Source: Globisporangium splendens (lineage: Eukaryota > Oomycota > Peronosporomycetes > Pythiales > Pythiaceae). Taken from it: 64,000 nt of DNA. Within the stretch, counting starts at the first letter, position 1. Every line of letters starts with the position of its first letter. Positions 21,911 to 33,105 of the stretch are shown here, one piece after another. The translations under genes were made by a program, and so were the position numbers. The DNA is taken from assembly GCA_006386115.1 (NCBI GenBank), contig VFIW01000026.1, positions 124,001-188,000 on the forward strand, read 5' to 3'. Under the pieces are notes generated by a model. It was given only the letters and a program-made list of their open reading frames with translations. It was not told the origin of the DNA and made no database searches.

Positions 21911-22549
21911 TCGGAGTGAACACCAAGAGTGAGAGTTAAATACATTTCTATCATCCTTTGCCTTCATGCGCCATCTCGACAGTCCAATACGAACATCTCA
22001 CTTTGTAAACCAAGTCACGAAGTAGGAACACTGCTGCTGACTGCGATAAGCTCCAATAGACTGATCGTTTCCACTAGATGCACATTGCGACAACACAGCA
22101 TCTAATGCGCCTTTTCTCCAAGGTTTGTGGAAAAATCAGCAAGATTGCTTCATGTCGACGATGGTAAGTTTAAAGGATGCTGGCTTGGGGTGCTTTTCAG
22201 GACGTGGTGTCATCTCACCAATGTTCACCCACGCTCTACTTGCTGTAAGATTTATATCGTGGCAGGTATGAACATGGAAATCGAGCAGCTCGAGACGACT
22301 CGCGTCCTTCTGTTGTTCGATATCCACAAGATGAGATGCTTTCAGTGACTCTTGCTTGGAGAACGGTTGCAAAAGCACGGTGGATTTCTTGTGCCGCCTT
22401 TCGTTATTTGCCGGGAAGTGTACCGGGTCAACACGACGTCAGTGACACACAAGGAGCGATAACTCGAATCCAATGAATTTCGAGTTCAAAGAAGGAATGA
22501 AGATGAGATCACAATGGCTTACTTCGTGATCGAAAGTCCGTAGCACGAA
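21911..22549. other. Intergenic, no feature seen
   Basis: Convergent 3' spacer between the MYND gene and the kinesin. Small open frames only; no RNA gene or repeat was found. Confidence 0.5.
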
Positions 22550-25500
22550 CTACATCCCTTGTTGCCTCTCCGTGACTTGAAGCGCCAAGCTTAGACTCCA
22601 GTTCTCCTGCTTCAATCGATTCATTTGCTCCAGCAGACGATCTCGTTGCACAAAGCCTTCTTGACGCTCTTGCAGAAGTTTTTGTGCTTGCTCTTTGGCG
22701 AGAGTTTCCTGTTCATTTGCGACAGCTAGAGCGTGGGTCAATTCGGCCATTTTCTTCTGCAGCTCGACGAGCTTTTGCTCCTGCCGTGCGCTCGATGGTC
22801 TCTTTTTCGCCGCGGGACTTGGTGTTCCTTTTGCCGAACGCGCATACTGTCTTTCTTTGGAGGAAATCAATGCGTCGAGTTGGCCAATGCTTTGCTGTGG
22901 GTACGGATCTACGTCGGATATGGTGGAAGCTATTGATGACAGTGACGATGCAGAGTGCGGCATCATATCTGCGTCCATATTCACCCTTCCCCTCTGAAAC
23001 AGTTCCGTGCTGTGCCTCTCCATCATTTCCTTCATCATTCGCTCGTACTCTGCAGTTAATTGGGCTTCTCTTTCGATCAATTTTCGCACGCTTGATTGCT
23101 CAAGATCGTAGATTTTCTGGTCATACTTCGACTCGGTCACACGCTGCTGATCAGCCAGGCTTTGACTTGTCGTTTCCAGCACGTCAATGCAACTCTGTAG
23201 CTCCTTGCAGTGCTTCTCTAACCTGGCATTTTCACCTTGCATTTGCTCCATCTCAGAGCGTGAGGCGACAATGTCGCTCTCGAGCTGCTGAATTTTCACG
23301 CAAAGTGTTGCGACTTCCTTCTCAGCTGCGTGCTGCTTCTGCAACGCATTTTCAAGCTGGGCCACCAGCTCTTGCTGATATCGTGTGCAAGCGCTTTTGT
23401 GCGATTTCCGATCACTGACTAACGCTTTCACCTTCTTCTCCATTTTCTTCTTCTTCTCCAACTTGTACATAACCTCGTCCACCCGCGCCTGGAGTCGCTC
23501 TGCTCGGCGTTGACTCGCTACACTAGCTGCTTGGGTCATGATGCACTCTCGAGTCTTTTTGGCAAGCATACTCTCAACGTCCTGCTGCTCGCACGCTGCA
23601 ACAGCTGCGAGATGATGACCGCGCTTCAAAAGTAGAGTTGTTGATTGGCGAGTTTGCTCGAGCTCTTGCGCACGAAGCACCGCGTTTCTATTGATGATTT
23701 CCATCTTGGATTGCACTTGCGCAATTTCCGCGCTCAGCTCTAAATTGCGTTGGCGCAGCTGATCGGTATTCTCTCTTGACGTCTTCTTGTTATCTTGCAT
23801 CAAGGTCTTGAGATTCTTCACTTCAGAGAGCAAAGACTGTCGTTCAAGATCATGGGACAGCTTTTGCTGCGTGATCTGTTCTGAATACCGGGTTTTCTCC
23901 TTCATGCACTCTTCCAGTCGACGTTCAAGATCTTTGATGGCACCATCTTTGAAATCTACTACCCCTTTTGCTTCTTCCATCGCTGCTTCCAAACGCGACG
24001 CAAATTGCTGCAGTAGGGCACGGTCACCATTTCTAGTCGACAAAGACGATAAGGTAGGCAACTCTCGTGCCACTTTCATAAACTGCACTTGCTGTTGGAG
24101 CTGCTCGACCTCCAAGCTAACGGTCCCAAACTTGCGTTCCATCTCGTCCAGCTGCGTTTGAACTTGTTGCTTTTCCAACACGACCTGCTGGAGCTGTTTT
24201 TCATGCTCGACCACTTGGAAGCTCATGGTCTGGCTCAGCTTGGAGATGCGATCCGCACATTTCTCTTTTATCGACGTTTCATGAGTGAGTGCCTTTTCGA
24301 CCTCCTGGTACTGCGCATGGATCAATTCCAGTTTATCGAGGAGACTCAGTGCCTGAAGCTCCGAGGGTTGATTTTTCAGCATCGTATCAGCTTTCGCGTG
24401 CAGGAAATTGGCTTTGGTAGCAAACATCCCTTCAAAGCGGTCGGGCTTTCCGGATTCAATTTCCTTTTGGCTATCTTTCGACACCAAGTCGCTCGTGTGA
24501 GGGTTCCCCAGGCTGGACCATTTCACCGTCTGATACGCTCGATGTAGTCGTTCAGCAACGGTCGTCTGTTTCGTTGGCTCGTTCACGGTCTCCGCTCCAG
24601 CTGTTGTGGACTTCCATCTCGCATAAACGGTATCATTCGATGCCAAGTTGAAATCACCAGCGGAATCACTGGAAGTCGATGATCTACAGGAAAAAACAAC
24701 TCAAAACGAGTGAGACGACGACCATGTACAGAAAATAATCGGGGAACATACTGTGGTGATCCGGGCGGTTCCGCATCAGGTATGTCTGCATTGATGCCAC
24801 TCAAGGGATTGTTGGTGCTGCTTTTAGTTGTTTGGTGCGCTTGAGTATCAATCGTGGTAATCTCTTGTGGTGTGGCGATGGCTTTGTCGGTAAATGATGA
24901 TAAATAGTGTACTGTACATGTGGATTTGATGTCTTTTGCCTTGCAAGCGTACAAAAGCGACTGGATGGCCTACAAAGACAATGGCGCGTCAGATGCAGCC
25001 ACTCAATTTGTCTACTGGCAAGTTGAAGCGTACCTGTTGCTGGTATTGCGCTCGTTTCTGAATTGTGACAAGCATGAAAGTGGCTGTTTCGTTTCCCACG
25101 AATTCGCCAAACCAAGCACTCAGACTCTTGCGTACTGGGAAGTGCGTATCGGAGAAAAACGACGCAGTCTTGTTTAGCCGGCTCGGACTGGCACTTATCG
25201 TGTCTTGAAATCTCACGGGTTCCACGATAGAGCTTGAAATTTTCACATTGTAACAGCACGCGCGCCAGTCAAATCTAAGGCATCTTTAGAGAGCAAACCA
25301 TCCATAGTTTTACTCACCTTCCATGGATGTCGATGCACATGAACCGCCCTCGTTGGACTCGGTCATTTGCTTTTTGCGTCTCGATGTGAAGAGTAAACAC
25401 GAAGTCCGTGCTGTCATTTGTCATCTGACTGCATTGATTGAGCGCCTGAGAGTAACGATGCACGGCTTCTGCTGCATTTCCAGCTCGCACAGATCGCTCA

Positions 25501-26257
25501 ATGAGCGTGCGCTCGACAATGAAAGGCGGATGAATGGCGACAGGAGGATTCACCATCATGTCCATCAGGTGGTCGTCAGCGACATGCATGCAATTCACGA
25601 GCACCTGGTACTTGAATTCCGGTTCACTCTCTAAACAAACGAGCAGCGTATCTCTTAGGCAACCATTTCCGCATAGTCCATCTGCGCACATTGTCCTGTA
25701 CCTTTCATTCGCTCGAGCTCTTTAAAGACGCAGCGTAGTGTCAACGTGATCAAACCTTTGCCAAACACATCAATGAGATACACGTCTTGGCATATACGAC
25801 AGTTAATTGCAATTCCACATATCACAGACAAACCTGTAACTTTGTGTTGCTTGTCTCCATGGCAGCTAAACGATTTTCCCGAGTGTGGTGCTCCAGTCGT
25901 CACGAGGCTCATCGACTGGCCGTGAACACACTTCATTACGCCTGGCGCAATGCTTTGCGTGAAGATATCCGCATTCGAGTGTTCTTGGTCGTACACTTTC
26001 TCAAACGTGATGCTCGCGACGCCTGGCGACATCTCACTGTGCTCCAAGCGCACGGTCGTGGCGCTCGTACGCGTGATGCCGCCAGCTGCTTTGCTCTTGC
26101 TACTACAACTGCGCTTAGGCGAGGCCTCATCCTGGGTTGTTGGCTCGTGACGCGCGTGCTCAGCATCCCTGTTGTCGCCGTCGCGCAGACGGATGAGCAC
26201 GTGGGCGCGCTCCATGGCGAGTGGGTCGAACGGCGGCTGTCCTTCCAAGAGGCGCAT
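22550..26257 (-). CDS. Kinesin-like protein with degenerate motor and long coiled-coil tail
   Basis: Six exons (26257-25834, 25755-25702, 25630-25318, 25274-25034, 24969-24752, 24683-22550) give 1127 residues, all in phase; the third intron is only 43 bases. The N-terminal kinesin motor is recognised by HVLIRLRD (first strand), FEKVYDQEHSNADIF, a P-loop GAPHSGKS at 122-129, GLITLTLRCVF and AIQSLLYACKAKDIK before the neck. Nucleotide-sensing motifs are altered: switch I has NDSTDF where NxxSSRSH is expected, and switch II has DIHGRFD instead of DLAGSE. ATP hydrolysis is therefore doubtful. Residues from about 480 to the end are almost all coiled coil. It is divergent from the Sfi1-like gene, which suggests a shared microtubule or centriole setting. 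Stop TAG. Confidence 0.85.
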
Positions 26258-26596
26258 GGAGGCTGCCTTGTGATTGTGACACAAAATAACAATGCGGGCT
26301 TACCCTTTTGAAAAAAAAAAGAAAAGAAGGAAAAAAGGCGGGATCTAAAATAGTGTGTCCCACCTTAAGTTATGGAGGTTGAGACGACCATCACTCCGCA
26401 CTGCAATGTGCCTTTTCAAGTGCAGAATGGAGCAAGCCGATACAAAACAACAGAGAAGCGAAGAATACACGCCCACGTGCATGGAACTCGAACTGCAGCT
26501 GGTGGCGGTGTCGGTAGCCTGGTAGGGACGGCGGTGAAGCGAGAAGCACAGCGTGGCGATGATTTACATGCGAACTAGAAGTCGGCGCTCTGCGCG
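26258..26596. promoter_or_regulatory. Bidirectional promoter, kinesin / Sfi1-repeat gene
   Basis: 339 bases between the two opposed ATGs. It holds an A-rich tract near 26309-26335 and a TCACTCC at 26391-26397 that fits the oomycete initiator core TCAYTYY on the plus strand. The two products are both cytoskeletal, so co-expression is likely. Confidence 0.45.
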
Positions 26597-29500
26597 ATGC
26601 CGCTCTACGACTCGTACATCCAGCTACAGCAGGAGAACGACGCGCTCAAGGCCGAAGTGCGCGAACTCAAGCACGCGAATGAGATCCTCATCGTTCAGGA
26701 AACCCAAAAGAGATCGCCTCGAAAAAGGAAATCTCGGCCCGAGGCTGACGAGAATGTCGACGGCAACGCAGTGATTGGCGGTGGCGCTGGTGGAGACAGT
26801 GATGGCGATGACGAAGAGAGTGCGCAAAGATACGAGCAGTCCCGGAAGGAGATTCGACTCCTGCGAGCCGAAAAAGAGCATTTGGAGCTTGTACATGCCC
26901 AGCGCCGGAAAGACGCTGAGACCCAAACAGCAGAATACAAGACCATGTACGATCAGTTGACGGAGAAGTACCAGCATCGGTATGCGCTCGACCCGAGCGG
27001 AGCCAAGCGCGTGGAGCTTGCAGTCCAGACGTTCCAGGACACGCTGGAGAAAGTCATGCAGGAAAAAGGTGAGCTCGCTTTACGATACAAAAAGATGCAA
27101 GAAGTGTACAACCAGCTCCAACAGGAGCACAGCCATACTATGCATACACTGCGCACGCACGTACAAGAGTTGCAGCTCAAGGACACGCAAAAGGCAATGC
27201 AAAGTGTCGTGACTGTGCTACAAAGGTAGTATACGGGCCAAGTGGCCCACGCATGGAAACAGTGGACTATGGATGTAGCTGTTCAAAAGATGAGAGAGAC
27301 TGAAAAACAAGCTACAGATCTGCTGGAACGTCAATACAAAGCACAAGCGAAGCACCAGCGGAACCACCTTGTTGCGAAGGTAATGATACGATTCGTGCAG
27401 ACATCCACTCGCCGCACGTTTTTGGAATGGAGGCAGGCGGTTGAGTGCAGGCGGGATGTTAAAATCCAGATCGCGCAGTTTCGACAAGCAAGCAAGTACA
27501 GAACGCTTGAACAAGACTTTGTGAGATGGAAGCAAGATACTCGATCACGAATAGCTCGTAGGCAAAGTCTTGAGCGCCTTCGTCGAGTCCTGATTGCGCA
27601 CAAGATGAAAAATTGTTGGGGAAATGGACGAAAGAGGTGTTCACAAACCAAGTCATCACTGAATTCATGCAAAAGTTGTTCCTACTGAACAAGGAGATGT
27701 CGAATTTGAAGACCGAGCTTGAAAATGCAAATGCCAAGTTGGCAGCAGCAGAACTAGACAACGGACGGCTTGCTGCAAAGCACGATATCGAGCGTCTAGA
27801 AATGAAATCGATGATGGAGCAGAAGCACTCGGCCGGAAATGAGCTTGTCGAGCGCATTGGGTCTTATTTATCACGGAAGAATGATCGCCAACTGATGTAG
27901 CAGATCGTAACACAGTGGAAATGTTTGTCCGACATCAAGCGGAAACGAAGGCATCGGACTCAGTTGGCTCATGCAAAGCTTCAAAGGTCGAAGATACAAA
28001 GGTCTGTAAGCACGCGGCATGCTAAGACCCAAAATCGTCAGCGATATGTGCACATTGTCGACCATTTTGTGAAGCGAATGCAACAAATCGGTGCAGTGCG
28101 GTGCTTTAACGCGTGGAAAGACAGCGTGGGCAGAAAGAAGCAGCGAGAACAAACTCTTCGAAATGCGATTTCTCACATGACGCAGAAGAATCTCGTCACC
28201 AGTTTTAGAGCGTGGATTGAACTCCGAACACAACGGCAGAAAGCTCGGCATTCTATCGATATCATGTGCTCAACATGCCTCCGACTACAGCTGCAAATGG
28301 CGTTTACCAACCTGAAGCAACAAATAGCTGTCATTGCAACTGCAAACGAAGCAAGGAAGAAATTAGAAATGCAGACACAATGGGAACAGCGCTTCGAACA
28401 GGCAAAACGAGACACTGTACTTCTCCGGAAATGCCTACTGCATTGGCGGCAGAGAGTGACGAAGACGAAAAGCTGCAACAAACTGGCCATGAAGGCTGTG
28501 AAGCGTTGGCGCAATGGAATCTTGGTGCGGTTATTTACTGAGTGGCAAATATTTGTTTATGAGCAACAAAGACAAAGAGAGTTCATTTCAAGGTGGCTTC
28601 GACGCTACAGTGTTGCGTCTCTCCAATCTGCGTGGGCAAAATGGCAACGACATATTCTTCTAAAGACTCAGCAGGAAGCTCTCACACGACTGCAAGCCGA
28701 GAGCGATGAACGAGTGACTCAATTGCAGAAAGAAATCGACGGGCTGCATGTTGTGCATCGAAATTTGGCTGCCGAAAACCAACAAATGGAACTGAGCATG
28801 CGGCAACAACTTCAAGATGCACACAAAGAGGCTGAAATCGAGATACGTCACCGCGAAAAGTATACTGACACTTTTGTGCTTTTATATTCCCAGAAACAAC
28901 GAACGGAGCGTTTGCAAGAGTGCTTCAAGCTATGGGAAAGCGGGTGTGCACACGCAAGCACAAACAACGACTTGTATTTAACTTCGCCAAGGCACGTCAG
29001 CAGCGAATGATGTCAACTTTCTTCACGAGATGGAACTATCTTTGCAAGCAGCGGTGCCGGCTGAATGCTGGAGTGGGATTGTTCCGCGCAGTTTTGGATC
29101 AGCATTGCATTCGTCGATGCTTTCACACGTGGAATGTCCAACTGCGAAGCTCTCGAAAGATTCGTGATTTCCAAGCAAAGTATGAGCAAGTCGTGACGCA
29201 GAGACTTTGCCGAACGGTACTGCGAGAGTGGCGACTCGAGGCGAGAAAGAGTTATCTTGTCAGGAGAACGGCAGAACGTATTTGGCTTTACTCGGTTCAT
29301 ATACGAGCGAAAGAGCTATTTTACAGATGGGCGATGGTCAGCAAACACGAAGTGTTTCTCGAGCGAAAAACAAGACGGAAGCAAGTGCTGACTTCGATCC
29401 AGGCCAAAACCTGTTTGAGATGGACGAGTTGCTCGCTCCGAGTAACTTTTGGGACGTGGCAAAGTGTTGTACACGACAAGCGGTGTCAAAAACGGGCAGA

Positions 29501-32500
29501 GCACAAGCTGCTCGTATTACATACGAGGCATGTGATGAACATCACTTTGAAAAGGTTGCAAATGCTTGCTGGACTGCAGCGCCAACGACGAACTTGGCTC
29601 AACAAATGCCTCACCCAAGTTGTACGTGCTATGCAAAACCACGCGTTTGGGCAGTGGAAGCTGGTATTTTTGCGTCAGCAACGACAAGAAATTGATTCTT
29701 TCCGGCAAATTCAAGCTGATCTTGTCTCTGATCTTGACGAACGCCAAGAAGAAGCCGATTCGATCGCCCAAGTCTCAATACAAGTAGAAAAACGCCTGGA
29801 GCGTGCGATGGAGTTGTTGAAATCTTCCGAGTACGTGGTGGAGAGTATATCTCGACGCGCTATTCTCGATAGTCATTTTCGTGGGTGGAAAGCGAGATTG
29901 CACGAAGCTCACTGCATGGAGAGAGCGATGAAGCGGCTCGCGACGAGCGCCAAAAAGCACAAAATGTTCACTGCATCCTCAGCGTGGAAAGAAGTTTGGA
30001 GCAAACGAAAAATCGCAGTGATTACGGTTGAAATGCGACGAAAAACGATTCAGCAAGGGATCTTGGGAAGATATTTTTCCGAATGGCGCCATTGGATGGC
30101 AATCATGAAGACGCGTAAGCGCAAGACAAGCAAGCTGACAGCTCAAAGGACTACGCGCTTGCTAAAACAGCACTTTGACGACTGGAGAGCCAATGTGTTG
30201 TTGAGTACGGCCTCATGCGCGCTCTTACCTCGTTTGAATCAAATCGCGGCACGCATTAGACTGGAAAGTGGATTTACGAAGTGGGCACACCTCGTGGCTC
30301 TGAAGAAGATATCGGAAGACAAAGAGCGAGAGAGACAGAAGCGCATCATGGAGTTCATCGTGGGGAGACACGAGTGGGACCTGGAGCGAGTTTTTGAGTC
30401 CTGGCAATCGTATGTGTTATCTAGAAGGGCAAAGCATGCCGAGGCTCAAAAGTGGTTGACAATCAGACTCGCAAAGCTAAAGTCGAGCACTTGGAAGACG
30501 TGGCGACGTTATATTTTGTGCGTCAACACCCAGAAGAGGCTCCTCTGTGCTCTGGAGAAAAACTTGACAGCGTGTCACGTGCGCATCGCTGTATCACAAT
30601 GGAAGCGATATACCTATTACGTTTTGATTCAGAAACTGCAAGAACGCAATGCCAAACTATTCCGAGAAAAAGAGCGAGCCTGCGATCAATTGAATTTGAA
30701 AGAGGTCCTAGCAAAGGATCTCCAAGCGAGTTTGGCAGAGAGCGATCAACAGATCTCTCACTTAGAAACCAAACTCTCTTGCACAAATTCCACCGCTTCG
30801 CAATTTCAAGTGGAACACCAGCGAGAACGTAAGCGAACACGCGTGTTGGGGCGACTTGTTTTATGGAAGTTGGTGATGAGAGACGTGTTACTAGCTTTCT
30901 CGCGATGGAAAAGCCAAACGACAATTATCAGTAGCCAGTATGCTTCTCTTGAGACGCTAGAACGACTTTTACGGCGTAAACAACGTGGACTTGTCTTTCA
31001 GACCTGGAAAAGGAAAGCTCTCTCAGCGATGAAGTTGCAACATGTGCAGAAGCGAATACAGAAATTGCAATTATTGACATTGTCGAATACGTGGAAGAAC
31101 TACTGTCGCCGCAACTTTCGAATGAAACTCGTGCTCATGCGACTCTGCGGGAGTGTGAACATAAACACCCAGGAGAATAGTTTGAGCGTGCTCGGGGCTT
31201 TTCGAATTTGGCAAAAGCACAGCGATGCAGTTCGGATGTCAAGTCAAGCGAAATTGCTCTCTGATCAATGTCAGCGTGATAAAATGGCATGCTATCGGTA
31301 CCGACAGTTGTTATTGCTCGCAAAATGGTGCTGGCAGGCGTATACAGTACGATTGCAGGGCGTGCATGCGTTCTTCTCGAAATGCCAACGAAAACGATCT
31401 GCTAGCAACCGACTGGAGAGTACTAGAAGAATTCAGGATTTGCAAGCTGTCAACGATGAGCTGGTTCAACGAGTGGCGAGGCTTGCTTCAGAAATTCAAC
31501 AAGCTGAAAACAAGAAACCGGATGACACTGACGAGCGTTCCGTGATTAGCAGCTCGTATCAAGGCATTCAGACGCTCTTTCGGCGTCTTGCACAAGTGCC
31601 AAGCACAGAAGATCTGTTCTTGAAAATCTCGAGCACCTTTTCCCAGCTTCTGCGTAGCAGCTCCGGTAAGTATTACTGAGTTCATACTGTATGCAGAACT
31701 TGTTTGACAATTTGTCACCTTTTTGAATGTGCTTAGCGATACTATTTCTCCACGACCCATGCAATAATGAGCTCTGGACGCACCGCGAGGATAGGAAAGT
31801 GATTCAGGTTCCAGCGTCGCTTGGGATTGCTGGGTACACTCTGTCGACTTGCTCTGCTTTGTTAATGGACGATGTAAACTCCGACCAGCGTTTTCATCCA
31901 ATGGTGGACCAATTCGTGGTGTCGGCGTTGCCACAAGAGACCTACGAGTTGCCATCCCTTTCGCTCAGCACTTCATCGCAGAAACGCGTTCGAGGCAAAC
32001 CTGCAATTGCTCTGTTCTCGTCTGCACTGCTGTCTCCAGAAGGTATACCAACATTTTGGTTTCTTGAACGCATCGTGGTTGACTCCTCTCGTTTCTTTTT
32101 GTTTTTTGCAATAAAGGATCTGCGTATGGAGCGTTGCAAATTGCATGGTCCTCGTCGCATTTAAGCACTATGGACGGCAAATTCTTTGTTGATCAAGGCC
32201 AGCTATTCGGCAGATTTTGCTGCTTTTACGGTATGAGCCACAGAAAAATGGACTTGATGTTCATTACTTTGAAGTCTGACCATTTTTGTTGTTGCGCTGT
32301 AGTGGAGCAAATGCTGCACGAAATTATTCGCAACAGCCCTGATCGCGCTCGCGTGCGTGCACCGGAGAAGTTTATCAAACTCTTCAGGGTGTGCGCAAAT
32401 TGTACACGCTCTGATTTCATTGTGTCAACAAGATGAGAGACTCACCATGACATGTGTTTTCCTGTGGTTCTGTGCAGCAAAACAAGAACTGGCGGAAATA

Positions 32501-33089
32501 CTATGCTTTGCTGGAACGCAAATCAGTTCAGCTGGAAGAAAAGCCGCAGGCTGTTTGCGCAGATCGTGACAATATCGCCGACGAGCAAGCCAAAATGCAG
32601 CAAAAGCTGGATCAAACGCGGCTTCAACTTGAGGCACACAAGCAGAATGAGGCTGAGATCTCGAGTAAGATCGTCTTGTGGAAAAAGAAAATGACCAGAC
32701 TAAAAACGTTGCTGCTGGCGAAAGAGAAAGAGATCACTGAGAAAACCGAAGAAGCGCAAAGTATCGCACACGAGTTTGCACGGTACCGTCGTGAACAACG
32801 ATCGAAAGGGTTGCAAGCCGCTCTGTTGAGTAATTCGGCACTGAATGCGCAAAAGAGAGATAACTCAACTCTCAGCCACTCACAAAGGGAAGACGCGAAT
32901 CAAAGTGCAAGCATCTTACGAGCCGACAATGCAACTCTCAAGAACCAGCTTGTACGTGCTGAATCCGACAGTCTCCTACTCGTAAAAGCGATCGACGTTG
33001 CCTGCAAACACCGCGGCGAGTTGCCAAACACCATGCGAATGGAGGTGAATCGGATTGCACTTCGAACACAACATACAGCATCAGCGTAA
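26597..33089 (+). pseudogene. Giant Sfi1-repeat coiled-coil protein with GAF domain, reading frame disrupted
   Basis: About 2060 codons in five exons (26597-31665, 31737-32042, 32117-32230, 32303-32388, 32478-33089). After an N-terminal coiled coil come more than twenty Trp-containing repeats of the Sfi1 type (for example AVRCFNAWKDSV, RLFTEWQIFV, RYFSEWRHW, STWKTWRRYI). Such repeats form a helix that binds centrin at centrioles and basal bodies. Exons 2-4 encode a GAF-like domain (PASLGIAGYTLST, DQRFHPMVDQF, YGALQIAWSSS), and exon 5 is coiled coil. Exon 1 is broken four times: in-frame TAG at 27227-27229; a one-base loss in a run of A near 27607-27611; in-frame TAG at 27898-27900; a one-base loss near 28935-28945. 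The protein similarity carries on across each. No intron with a good acceptor removes them. Either a pseudogene or a heavily mis-called locus. Confidence 0.75.
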
Positions 33090-33105
33090 CAGCACGATGC
33101 GAAGT

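Noticed and set aside
29207..29695. 162-codon plus-strand frame inside the Sfi1 gene
   Set aside because: Out-of-frame shadow of the Sfi1 repeats, which continue in the other frame without a break from about 28945 to 31665.
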